NCBI GenBank assembly: GCA_012729315.1
Contig: JAAYDI010000163.1
Span: 1-64,000, forward strand
From: Planctomycetaceae bacterium
Lineage (GTDB): Bacteria > Planctomycetota > Planctomycetia > Pirellulales > Pirellulaceae
Direction of reading: 5' to 3'
Length of the DNA stretch: 64,000 nt
The position numbers were made by a program, and so were the translations under genes. The notes under the pieces were generated by a model. It had not been told where the DNA came from. It saw nothing but the letters and a program-made list of their open reading frames with translations, and did no database searches. Position 1 is the first letter of the stretch. Each line of letters starts with the position of its first letter. Positions 6,908-15,038 of the stretch are shown here, piece after piece.

Positions 6908-6962
6908 CCCGCCACCTGTCCGTCGGCTGACGGGCGGGTTGGGCATCGCAGGAGGACAGCCG

Positions 6963-7706
6963 GTGGCACGGGTGCTGTGCGTCGCAAATCAGAAGGGAGG
7001 GGTCGGGAAGACCACGACGGCCTTGAACCTGGCGGCAGCGCTGGCTCTGGCCGACCAGCGGACGTTGCTGGTGGATCTGGATCCCCAGTGCAACGCGACA
7101 TCGGGGCTGGGCTGCCGGCCGACGGCGCGGCACAGTCTGGTGGAGCGGCGGCCGCTGCGCGAGTCGCTCTGTGCGACGCAGCTGCCCAACCTCCAGCTGC
7201 TGCCGGGCTGCCGCAGCTTCCAGGACATCTCGCTGCTGGCCAGTGATCAGCAGGAGGCGCAGATGCTTGAGCAGCACTTGGCCCATGGGCTGGAGCGTTT
7301 CGACTTTGTGCTGGTGGACTGCCCTCCGTCGGTCGGCCACCTGACCCGCGCCGCGCTGTCGGCATCCACGGAGGTGCTCATGCCCATCCAGTGCGAGTAC
7401 TTCGCGATGGAGGGGTTAACGCAGATGATTCACGTCATCCGCGAGGTGATGCAGGATCGGCCGGGCCGGCTGGAGTTCGGCGGCATCCTGCTGACGATGT
7501 ATGACGACACGCTCGAACTCACGCACGAAGTGGACGCGGAGGTGCGTGAGTTCTTCGGAGACATCGTGTTCGACACAGTCATTCCGCGTGATCCGGCCGT
7601 TTCCGAGGCGCCGAGTCACGGGCAATCGGTGATCGAGTATGCACCGCGATCCCGCGGCACACGTGCCTACATTGAGCTTTGCATGGAGGTACTAGATAAT
7701 GAGTAA
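6963..7706 (+). CDS. parA: Chromosome-partitioning ATPase ParA (Soj)
   Basis: ParA is a deviant-Walker ATPase that binds DNA nonspecifically and moves ParB-parS complexes during segregation. The P-loop KGGVGKTT sits near residues 11-18, followed by the Walker A' LVDLDPQCNAT and Walker B LVDCPPS. The GTG at 6963 is preceded by GGAGGA at ideal spacing and gives 247 residues, normal for chromosomal ParA. The frame continues upstream to 6810 through the parS cluster, but that part would be translated parS DNA and is rejected. It overlaps parB by eight bases, indicating an operon with coupled translation. Confidence 0.95.
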   Translation: MARVLCVANQKGGVGKTTTALNLAAALALADQRTLLVDLDPQCNATSGLGCRPTARHSLVERRPLRESLCATQLPNLQLLPGCRSFQDISLLASDQQEAQMLEQHLAHGLERFDFVLVDCPPSVGHLTRAALSASTEVLMPIQCEYFAMEGLTQMIHVIREVMQDRPGRLEFGGILLTMYDDTLELTHEVDAEVREFFGDIVFDTVIPRDPAVSEAPSHGQSVIEYAPRSRGTRAYIELCMEVLDNE

Positions 7707-8679
7707 AGACCGCCGCCTGGGACGTGGACTAGCAGCGTTGTTGGGGAACACCGACGAGGGGCTGGAGATCGAAGGTGGTCTGGAACGTCAGATTGTCGAA
7801 CGCCCGCCCCAGACGCCGATGCGCCCCGTCACCTCCGACCGGGACGACGCTGTGCTGCAGCTGAACGTCTACGAGATCGACGACAACCCGTTCCAGCCGC
7901 GGCGTGACTTCGGGGATGCTGAAATCGCCTCCCTGGCCGAGAGCCTCAAGGAGCACGATATGCTCCAGCCCGTGCTGGTGCGGCGGGTGGGGGATCGCTT
8001 CCAGCTGATCTCTGGCGAACGGCGGCTCCGCGCTGCCATTCGAGCCGGCTGGTCCACCATCCCCGCCCGCATGCGGGACGCCGACGATCGGCTCGTCGCC
8101 GAACTGGCGATCGTCGAGAATCTCCAGCGCAAGGACCTCAACCCGATCGAAAAAGCGCTCTCGTTTAAGCGTTACCTCGATCAGCACCAATGTCCGCAGG
8201 AAGAGCTGGCCAACCGGCTCAAGATCGATCGGTCGACGATCGCCAACCTGATGCGGCTGCTGGAATTGCCCGACCCCGTCACCGAGGCCGTGCGGGCCGA
8301 ACGTATCACGGCCGGCCACGCCCGCGCCCTGCTGCCCCTGGGCGACGACCGGCTGCAGATCGAGTTCGCTCAGCAGATTGCCGACGAAGGGTGGAGCGTC
8401 CGCGAGACGGAACGCCAGGTGCAGGAGCGGATTGCCAGCGAGGACCAGGAACCGCTGCGGGTTGTCGGCATGGCCAGCCCTGCCACCAAACCAACCACCC
8501 GCAACGATCAGATCGCAGCGCTGGAACAGGAACTCCGCGCCGCACTGGGCACCCGTGTCGAAATCCGCCGCAATGCGCGCGGCCGCGGTAAACTGATCGT
8601 ACACTTCACCAGCCACGAGGAGTTCGACCGCCTGCGCAGCCTGCTGACAGACACCCACCCCGCTTCCCACGCCGGCTGA
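7699..8679 (+). CDS. parB: Chromosome-partitioning protein ParB (Spo0J)
   Basis: ParB binds parS and slides as a CTP-gated clamp. Visible features are the N-terminal RRLGRGLAALLG that contacts ParA, the CTP-binding blocks (NPFQPRR, GERRLRAA, ENLQRKDLNPIE), a helix-turn-helix around LANRLKIDRSTIANLMRLL, and a C-terminal dimerisation region. It is 326 residues, slightly long because of a linker after residue 20. The start lies inside the 3' end of parA. Its targets, five parS copies, lie less than 1 kb upstream. Confidence 0.96.
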   Translation: MSKDRRLGRGLAALLGNTDEGLEIEGGLERQIVERPPQTPMRPVTSDRDDAVLQLNVYEIDDNPFQPRRDFGDAEIASLAESLKEHDMLQPVLVRRVGDRFQLISGERRLRAAIRAGWSTIPARMRDADDRLVAELAIVENLQRKDLNPIEKALSFKRYLDQHQCPQEELANRLKIDRSTIANLMRLLELPDPVTEAVRAERITAGHARALLPLGDDRLQIEFAQQIADEGWSVRETERQVQERIASEDQEPLRVVGMASPATKPTTRNDQIAALEQELRAALGTRVEIRRNARGRGKLIVHFTSHEEFDRLRSLLTDTHPASHAG

Positions 8680-8786
8680 GAACCAGGCGGGAGATCGCGG
8701 CGGCATTGTCTTCTGACCGCGGCGGCGTTAGCATAAGAAGCTCGCCGTTCCGCTTGCAGCCGGCGGCCGAGCCAAGCCAAATTGTC

Positions 8787-8861
8787 CGGGGCGTAGCGCA
8801 GTCTGGTTAGCGCGCCTGCTTTGGGAGCAGGAAGTCGCCAGTTCGAATCTGGCCGCCCCGA
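8787..8861 (+). tRNA. tRNA-Pro (anticodon TGG)
   Basis: The acceptor arms CGGGGCG and CGCCCCG pair fully with discriminator A at 8861. The D-arm, the anticodon stem CCTGC/GCAGG with loop TTTGGGA (anticodon TGG), and the T-arm GCCAG-TTCGAAT-CTGGC are all complete. CCA is not encoded. Confidence 0.96.
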
Positions 8862-8864
8862 TTT

Positions 8865-8883
8865 TTTGCCGCGATGCGGCAAA
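8865..8883. other. Hairpin after tRNA-Pro
   Basis: TTTGCCGC and GCGGCAAA form an eight-base stem with a GAT loop just after the tRNA, and GCGGCAAA is repeated at 8884-8891. No T-run follows, so this is not a classic intrinsic terminator; it may protect or terminate the tRNA transcript. Confidence 0.4.
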
Positions 8884-8895
8884 GCGGCAAATTAT

Positions 8896-9000
8896 AGAGC
8901 AGGAGAGAGGAGAAAGTAGAGCAAAGAGACAAGAGCCACCACTCTCTCCTTTCTCCTCTCTTCTCCCCTCATCTTTTTCCTCTCTCCTCTCTCTCTTCTC
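8896..9000. repeat. Homopurine tract followed by homopyrimidine tract
   Basis: Plus-strand bases 8896-8936 are nearly all A/G (GAGCAGGAGAGAGGAGAAAG...) and 8941-9000 nearly all C/T (TCTCTCCTTTCTCCTCTC...). The halves are roughly complementary and can form a long imperfect hairpin or triplex DNA. The remainder to 9271 shows no gene. Confidence 0.65.
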
Positions 9001-9271
9001 AGAGCGGTTACACTCTGCAGTTGGCCTTTTGCCAGACTACCCAGCCCGGCACCGCGAGGTGACTCGAGTTATTTCCCCGCCGGATGATATGTTCCGATTT
9101 CTCACACGCCAACGTGTCCCGGCCGACGAATCGAGCGTCCGTTGAGCAGGCCGCTGCGCTGCGGTGCGTCCGGCAACACTCCTGGCACGTGCTTCTTTCC
9201 CGCTGGCCCGATAGAATGGTCTCGGTCAGTTCGGGCAAGATACGGGAGATGGCACGCGGGGGAGTGTGTTT

Positions 9272-10096
9272 ATGAGAAAGCAGTGGTTGGCTCTGGTTTG
9301 TCTGGCGGCAGGGATGTGCGGAGTCATCGCAGTTCAGTGTGGCGCCGGGGACAGGCAACCGGTGCCGGAGGCAGACGGCGCGGTCGCGGTCGAGTTCTTT
9401 GCCGGGATCCAAAGTGGGCAACTGCAAGTCGCCCTTGTCCCACATGGCTACAGCATGGTGACGATGCGGGTCCGCAACTGCACATCGGATGTGTTATCGG
9501 TGTCGCTGCCCAAGTCCTTCGCAGCGGTGCCCACAGCGCGCTGGCAGAAACAGCAGATGCTTCGGCAACAGGGGCATACACCCAGTTTGGGGGACGGCTA
9601 CGTGCTCGACCCAAACGGATCGCAGGGGGTGGCCGGTTCGTTATCCGGTCCCTGGGCGTCTCAGTCGCCGCCCAACACAGACGCGGCCGCCGGGGAGCCG
9701 CAATCCGGCGACGACGGGCCGCGGCCCTGGATTCTAGCGCCCGGTCAGATGTTCCAGTTCCAGTTGCCCAGTTTCTGCCTCGAGTTCGGCAAGCCGGATC
9801 CGCATCGCCGCATTCCGTACCAGATCGTCGAGCTGCAGGATCTGAACAATCGACCGGCGGTCCAGGAGTTGTTGGATCGGTTCAGCTCGGGGATGCTGGA
9901 TCAACGCATCGTGCAGCTGGCCATCTGGCACGTGGCCAATGGAGTCCCCTGGCAGGTGCTAGCAAACGTCAAGATACCGCGGCCTGGCGGGCGTGGAGGC
10001 GGCAGCGTCACGCCACAGGAACTGTTTGCGGCCCGGCAGCTGGCCGAATCATTGCCCTCTTACGCCTCCCTTTCTGGTAGTCTGGGAGGACGCTGA
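9272..10096 (+). CDS. Secreted hypothetical protein
   Basis: A 274-residue protein with an N-terminal Sec signal peptide: Arg-Lys followed by a Leu/Ala/Val-rich core ending near AVQCGAG. The mature part shows an immunoglobulin-like beta pattern (MVTMRVRNCTSDVLSVSLP), an acidic/Gly linker and a helical C-terminus. No catalytic motif is visible and I do not know the family. ATG 9272 is chosen over GTG 9266 because a GGGGGAG ribosome site lies upstream. The DUF6807 gene follows after 103 bp and may be co-transcribed. Confidence 0.75.
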   Translation: MRKQWLALVCLAAGMCGVIAVQCGAGDRQPVPEADGAVAVEFFAGIQSGQLQVALVPHGYSMVTMRVRNCTSDVLSVSLPKSFAAVPTARWQKQQMLRQQGHTPSLGDGYVLDPNGSQGVAGSLSGPWASQSPPNTDAAAGEPQSGDDGPRPWILAPGQMFQFQLPSFCLEFGKPDPHRRIPYQIVELQDLNNRPAVQELLDRFSSGMLDQRIVQLAIWHVANGVPWQVLANVKIPRPGGRGGGSVTPQELFAARQLAESLPSYASLSGSLGGR

Positions 10097-10199
10097 GTCA
10101 CGTGTGTCACACCCGTGCCGGGACTTGGCGTGTGGCGGTCGTTGCCGGCGAGGGCACGGCCGAGTGCGTGGAGGATCTGTTTGAGGGGAGCTGCGAACG

Positions 10200-11126
10200 A
10201 TGACCGACGATCCGTTGAGTCGCTGCCGTGTTGTGCCCTTGCCCGATTATCAGGTGTCGCTGCAGGTCGACGGTACGGAGCGACTGCGCTGGCATTACGG
10301 ACCGCAGTATCCGCGCCCCTTCTTCTATCCGTTGGTGGGCCCGTCCGGTCACAGTCTGACGCGGATGGGGCATCCGGGTGCACCGGATCACGAGCATCAC
10401 CGCAGCATCTGGTTTGCGCACAATGATGTGGTGGGGACCGACTTCTGGTCCGATCAGACGGCCGCTCGTATCCGGCAACTGGATTGGTTGTGTTATGAGG
10501 ACGGCGAGTCCGAGGCGCGACTGGCGGTTCGGCTGGGCTGGTTTGACGGGCACGATCCGCAGATGCTGGTGGAGCAGGAGGTACTGGTGGCGGTGCAGCC
10601 GCTCGAGCAGGGAGAGACGGCTGTGGAGCTGGCGTTCACCTTCCGCCCGGTGGCCGAGCGGCTCGAGTTCGGCAAGACGAACTTCGGGTTCCTTGGGGTA
10701 CGGGTGGCCAAGAGCATCTCGGTGCACTTTGGCGGCGGAGCGCTGGTCAGCAGCGAGGGGGGCTCAGGCGAGCCGGCGCTGTTCGAGCAGCGTGCGCGGT
10801 GGGTGGACTACAGCGGCCTGGTGGGGACGCGCGCCAAGGCGGAGTCGGAAGGGATCACGTATTTCGATCACGCGGCCAACCCGGGTTACCCGGCGGGCTG
10901 GCACGTGCGGGAGGACGGTTGGATGATTGCCGCGCCCTGCATGCAGGGGCCGCTGGTAGCGGTCCGCGATGCGCCCTGGACGCTGCGCTATCTGCTTCAC
11001 GCCCACCGCGGAGCGCTCGACGTGGCGCGGGCCAATGCGCTGGCACGCGAGTTCGACAGCCGTGCGCCGCTGCGCGTGGTCCCGGCCGAGGTCCCGCACA
11101 CTCGTTACAGATTCGAGCGGGGGTGA
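10200..11126 (+). CDS. PmoA/DUF6807 family protein
   Basis: A 308-residue protein of the family often labelled 'methane oxygenase PmoA', a misleading name; family members are beta-sandwich proteins frequent in planctomycetes and Bacteroidota, often near sugar-catabolism genes. Landmarks are YPRPFFYPLVGPSG near residue 40, the diagnostic DHEHHRSIWFAHNDV near 62-76, and DGWMIAAPCMQGP late. It lacks a signal peptide. A GGGGAG site lies nine bases before the ATG. Its substrate cannot be inferred and nothing next to it suggests a sugar pathway. Confidence 0.85.
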   Translation: MTDDPLSRCRVVPLPDYQVSLQVDGTERLRWHYGPQYPRPFFYPLVGPSGHSLTRMGHPGAPDHEHHRSIWFAHNDVVGTDFWSDQTAARIRQLDWLCYEDGESEARLAVRLGWFDGHDPQMLVEQEVLVAVQPLEQGETAVELAFTFRPVAERLEFGKTNFGFLGVRVAKSISVHFGGGALVSSEGGSGEPALFEQRARWVDYSGLVGTRAKAESEGITYFDHAANPGYPAGWHVREDGWMIAAPCMQGPLVAVRDAPWTLRYLLHAHRGALDVARANALAREFDSRAPLRVVPAEVPHTRYRFERG

Positions 11127-11164
11127 GTGCAGTGGGGCCCGCGCCGCGTGGCGGGCGGGACGCG

Positions 11165-12430
11165 TCACGGCGAGGAGAAGGCCGCTTCGAATCCGAGCAT
11201 GGCGGACAGTGAGTGCTGCACATAGTCCACGCGGATTTCGCCGGCGTTGAGCCTGTCCCGGTCGGTCCGCTGCGGATAACCGGGCAGGATGCGGGGGAAC
11301 GCGCCTGCATGGCGACCCGACTGGATCTGGCAACGCAGCAGAAACCGCATGCCGTCTGCGATCGCATCGCGGAGAGCCGTGCGGAGTTGCAGATCGTCCG
11401 CCGGCAGAAAGGTGAGTGCGGCCAGCAGTCCCTCCAGACGTGTCGCGGTCGGACAACTCCGCCCGTCGTTGGTGAAGCAGCCGGCGATCTGGGGCGCGTC
11501 GGCCTGACGCATCTGCTCGTGGACCATATCCGCGCAGATCTGGCGCGCGTGCGCCAACACCGGGTCGCGCGCCAGAGACTGCGTCGCGTCGGGTGGGAGC
11601 TGCAGCATCTGGGCCACTGCCAGGAGGTACCAGTGGTCGGGCAGCGTGGGGCGGTTGGCCGCACCGCGGAGCACGATGCCGTGGAGCGCTTTGGTGGCCG
11701 GTTCCAGCCAGCTGGGGGACGGATCCTGGCGGTACAGCATGAGCAGCCCCAACGCCGCTTCGCCCGGATAATACTCCGACTCCCACAGGTCGCTGCGGCC
11801 GGTATCCGGGATGAACTTCGAGTAGAACGTGCCGTTGCTCTTCTGCATGAAGATGATGAACCGGCCCAGGGCGCGCAGCTCGTCCAGCGGCGTGCTGCCC
11901 GGCACCACCTGCTCGACGTTCACCAACGCCACCAATGCCAGGCCGGCACCGCCCAGCTTGGACTGGCGTGGGCCCGGATCCTCTTCGAGTTCCGGGGGGA
12001 GCCAGGCTGCGAGCAGTTGGGGATTGCCGGGCAGTGGAGCGAGCAGCTCCGTGCGGAGGAACCGGGCTCCCCGCAGCATCGCGTCCTGGACGGCGGGATC
12101 GGGTGAACGCTGGCAGTACTGGGCCAATGCGTACACGGCCCCGGCATGCCGCAGCTCGTTGTAGGCGCGCCGCACCCCGACGACCGGATCGAGATGGCTC
12201 CGGTAGGTGAACTGCCCCCGCTGATCGCAGATTCCGGCCAGGTAGTGTGCCGAGCGGTCGATCGCGGCCCGGATATCGTCACGTGGTGTCGCCTCAGCGT
12301 CGCGTGGCGACCGGTCCGCGGCGGTCCGCGCCGCGGCTGCGCGCGGCGGCTCCTGGCGGCGGCAGGCGGGGCAGGCGACGACAGTCGCCAGCAGCAACAT
12401 CCCTACGACAAGACGCCGATGCCCATCCAT
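11165..12430 (-). CDS. Lipoprotein with alpha/alpha-toroid-like helical repeats
   Basis: A 421-residue protein. It starts with a hydrophobic leader ending in a lipobox-like VVAC (or the following CPAC), so it is probably lipid-anchored. The rest is a helical-repeat protein with patterns such as AHYLAGICDQRGQFTYR, GGAGLALVALV and YYPGEAALGLLML that recall terpenoid-cyclase/glycosidase alpha-alpha toroids. No catalytic residues can be named. It is transcribed toward the DUF6807 gene, leaving 38 bp between stops, and sits downstream of der on the same strand. Confidence 0.7.
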   Translation of the reverse strand: MDGHRRLVVGMLLLATVVACPACRRQEPPRAAAARTAADRSPRDAEATPRDDIRAAIDRSAHYLAGICDQRGQFTYRSHLDPVVGVRRAYNELRHAGAVYALAQYCQRSPDPAVQDAMLRGARFLRTELLAPLPGNPQLLAAWLPPELEEDPGPRQSKLGGAGLALVALVNVEQVVPGSTPLDELRALGRFIIFMQKSNGTFYSKFIPDTGRSDLWESEYYPGEAALGLLMLYRQDPSPSWLEPATKALHGIVLRGAANRPTLPDHWYLLAVAQMLQLPPDATQSLARDPVLAHARQICADMVHEQMRQADAPQIAGCFTNDGRSCPTATRLEGLLAALTFLPADDLQLRTALRDAIADGMRFLLRCQIQSGRHAGAFPRILPGYPQRTDRDRLNAGEIRVDYVQHSLSAMLGFEAAFSSP

Positions 12431-12584
12431 TTGGCTGTCCCATCTTCGGCGGATCGTCTTCCAGCCCGCGGCGAACGCTGCGCGGCAGGCTGAGCCCTGT
12501 CCTCCCCCATCGCACGGAAACCTGGCCTGGGCTGCGCTTCCTCGTTACGCGCCCTCCTCGTTACGGGCCCAGACGCATACGTGC

Positions 12585-13928
12585 TTAGACGTTTACGTCA
12601 TCGCGATAGTCGTCGGCTCCGCGACGGTGGAGGAACATCTTAATAGGCACTTCGCCGAAACTCAACTGGTCCCGCAGCACCCCCATCAGGTACCGCCGAT
12701 AGTCGGGCGCGAAGGCCTGCGGCATGTTGCACATCAGCACGATGGTGGGTGGCTGGGTGCCAACCTGCGTCGCGTAGTAGACTCTGGGACGCCGGTTCTT
12801 GTGCAGTGGCGGCGGATGCAGTTCCAGCACCTGCCGCACCAGCCGGTTCAAGTCGCTGGTCCCGATCCGAGAAAGCGACTGCTTGTAGAGCATCTGCGCG
12901 TGGCTCAACAGTGCCCGCATGTTCTTGCCGGTCTGACCGGTGATGAACGCGATCGGGACGTACCAGAGCGTGGGGAACGTCTGGCGGAGATAGTCGACCC
13001 AAGCCGACGTGGGTGTCTGCTTGACGACGAGGTCCCACTTGTTGACCACCAGCACGCACGGCTTGTACTGCTGCAGAATGTACTGGCACAGGTGTTTGTC
13101 GACCTGGCTGATCGGTTCCGCGGCATCGAACAGCATCAGCACGACGTCCGCGCGCCGGATGCTCCGCTGGGCCCGCTGCATGCTGTAGAAATCCAGGTCG
13201 GACCGCACGCTCTTGGTCTTCCGCAGGCCGGGCGTATCGATGGCCAGGAACGACTTGCCGTCCATCTCAAACCGCACATCGACGCTGTCACGCGTCGTTC
13301 CCGGTACCTCGCTGACAATCATCCGTTCGGATTGGATGAGCGTGTTGATGAATGTGCTCTTGCCCACATTGCGCCGCCCGACCAGCGCGATCTTCATTTC
13401 AGGTTCGGCCGGCACCTGGTCGGGATCTGCAGCCGGCAGCAGCGCCAGCATGTGTTCCAGAAGCAAGTCCTTATTGCGGTTTTGATGGGCACTGACTTTG
13501 ATCAGTTCCTGACCGCCCAGGCGGTGGAACTCGTCCGCCTGGCTGTCGAGTTTCGCGTCATCCGTCTTATTGGCCAGGCAGAGGACAGGCTTGTTCACAC
13601 GCCGCAGCCGCTCGGCGACGTGGTCGTCCAGCGGCGTGATGCCCGAGCGCGTATCGACCACGAACAGCAGCAGGTCGGCCGAATCGATAGCGGCCGAGAT
13701 CTGCGCTTCGACCTCCCGGGTCAGGTTGTCAGTGTCCTCGATACCGATGCCACCGGTGTCGGTCAGTTCGACGAAGCGTCCTTCGCACTCGATCAGCTGC
13801 GAGACGCGATCCCGGGTCACGCCCGCCATGTCGTCGACGATCGCCAGACGCCGCCCGGAGAGCCAGTTGAAGATACTGGATTTCCCGACGTTGGGTCGAC
13901 CGACGATAGCAACTTGCGGAACGGCCAT
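12585..13928 (-). CDS. der: Ribosome-biogenesis GTPase Der (EngA)
   Basis: Der is a double-GTPase needed for maturation of the 50S ribosomal subunit. Two G domains are seen in tandem: G1 GRPNVGKSS near residue 9 with DTGGIG and NKTDD, and a second GRRNVGKST near residue 187 with DTPGLRKTK and NKWD. They are followed by the KH-like C-terminal domain. The 447-residue length is normal. The start ATG at 13928 begins MAVPQVAIVGRPNVGKS, as expected. The UDG gene diverges upstream. Confidence 0.97.
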   Translation of the reverse strand: MAVPQVAIVGRPNVGKSSIFNWLSGRRLAIVDDMAGVTRDRVSQLIECEGRFVELTDTGGIGIEDTDNLTREVEAQISAAIDSADLLLFVVDTRSGITPLDDHVAERLRRVNKPVLCLANKTDDAKLDSQADEFHRLGGQELIKVSAHQNRNKDLLLEHMLALLPAADPDQVPAEPEMKIALVGRRNVGKSTFINTLIQSERMIVSEVPGTTRDSVDVRFEMDGKSFLAIDTPGLRKTKSVRSDLDFYSMQRAQRSIRRADVVLMLFDAAEPISQVDKHLCQYILQQYKPCVLVVNKWDLVVKQTPTSAWVDYLRQTFPTLWYVPIAFITGQTGKNMRALLSHAQMLYKQSLSRIGTSDLNRLVRQVLELHPPPLHKNRRPRVYYATQVGTQPPTIVLMCNMPQAFAPDYRRYLMGVLRDQLSFGEVPIKMFLHRRGADDYRDDVNV

Positions 13929-14061
13929 GGTTTTCCCATCATAGTGAACACGGTTTGCTCACGACAGTGCGGCGACCGTGCCCGCACGCCCGCATTCGGA
14001 CGCTTCTGTGGCCGCTGCCCGCGTCGCGGTGCCAATGCACACTTGCACACCGGGTACGGGG

Positions 14062-14952
14062 ATGGATCAACGACGACAATTGCAGCGGCTGGTACTTCAG
14101 CGTCTGGAGAGTTTGCACCTGGCGGGGGTGCTGGACCTGCCGCGGCGCGTGCCCCGACCGCGCGGTGACGTTGTGCCGGCCGCCGCGTCGGCCGGCGCCG
14201 TGCATGTGCCCGCTCCTGTGGCTCCCCCCGCCAAACCAGTCCGGACCGCGCCGGTTCCGCCCGAGGCCGCTGTGTCTGGGGGGGCCGCGCCGCCGGCTGC
14301 GATTGCACCTGAACCTCGCATCCTCTTTCCGGTTGAACGTGAGATGGCAAGCACACCGACCCTGTCGCGCGCCCAGCGCCTTGAAGGTCTCGACCAGGTC
14401 TCGCGGGAGGTTGCCCACTGCCGGCGCTGCGCGGAGCTGGTGGCCACCCGCACGCAAACCGTCTTCGGCACCGGTAACCCCATGGCCCGCCTCGTGTTTC
14501 TGGGCGAGGCGCCGGGGGCCGACGAAGATCGCCAGGGGGAACCGTTTGTGGGGCGCGCCGGGCAGTTGCTCAATGACATCCTTGCGGCCTGCACGCTGAA
14601 ACGCGAGGATGTCTATATCCTGAACATCCTGAAATGCCGGCCACCCGGCAACCGCGCGCCGCAACCGCAGGAGGTGTCCAATTGTCGCGACTACCTCCTG
14701 CGACAGCTCGAGATCATCCGGCCCGAATTCATCTGCTGCCTCGGCGCCGTGGCCGCCCAGAACCTGCTCGACACCACGACACCGATCGGGCAGTTACGCG
14801 GGCGGATTCACCAGTTCGGTCAGATCAAGGTGGTGGCGACCTACCACCCGGCGTACCTGCTGCGCAATCAGAGCGCGAAGCGGTTGACGTGGGACGACAT
14901 GAAGATGCTCATGCGCGCCATGGGGATCAAGCTGCCCGCCAAGAAGAAATGA
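14062..14952 (+). CDS. Uracil-DNA glycosylase, family 4/5 type with [4Fe-4S] cluster
   Basis: The enzyme removes uracil from DNA. The catalytic domain occupies the last 200 residues: FLGEAPGADED (active site), GRAGQLLNDIL, NILKCRPPGNRAPQP and the C-terminal TYHPAYLLR. Cluster ligands are visible as HCRRC (C-x2-C), KCRPP and NCRDYL, spaced as in thermostable family 4 enzymes. An Ala/Pro-rich N-terminal extension of about 95 residues precedes the domain, which is unusual for the core family but common in planctomycetes. ATG 14062 fits the ribosome site GGGTACGGGG; longer starts from 13978 are possible. Confidence 0.93.
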   Translation: MDQRRQLQRLVLQRLESLHLAGVLDLPRRVPRPRGDVVPAAASAGAVHVPAPVAPPAKPVRTAPVPPEAAVSGGAAPPAAIAPEPRILFPVEREMASTPTLSRAQRLEGLDQVSREVAHCRRCAELVATRTQTVFGTGNPMARLVFLGEAPGADEDRQGEPFVGRAGQLLNDILAACTLKREDVYILNILKCRPPGNRAPQPQEVSNCRDYLLRQLEIIRPEFICCLGAVAAQNLLDTTTPIGQLRGRIHQFGQIKVVATYHPAYLLRNQSAKRLTWDDMKMLMRAMGIKLPAKKK

Positions 14953-14973
14953 CCCCCGGCCAAGAACGCACAC

Positions 14974-15005
14974 CGCCCCGGTCCGATGACGTTGGGACCG
15001 GGGCG
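14974..15005. terminator. Hairpin between convergent UDG and BBP7 genes
   Basis: CGCCCCGGTCC pairs perfectly over 11 bp with GGACCGGGGCG around a ten-base loop. It is placed between two convergent genes, as expected for a bidirectional terminator, though no long T-run flanks it on either side. Confidence 0.6.
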
Positions 15006-15038
15006 ATAGAATGAATAAGCTTTGTCACGCGGCCGGCA

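Noticed and set aside
6810-6962. N-terminal extension of ParA through the parS sites
   Set aside because: These codons translate parS and linker DNA; the GTG at 6963 has an ideal ribosome site and begins at the conserved P-loop domain.
8865-8883. Intrinsic terminator of tRNA-Pro
   Set aside because: The T-run lies before, not after, the hairpin on the plus strand, so it is listed only as a hairpin.
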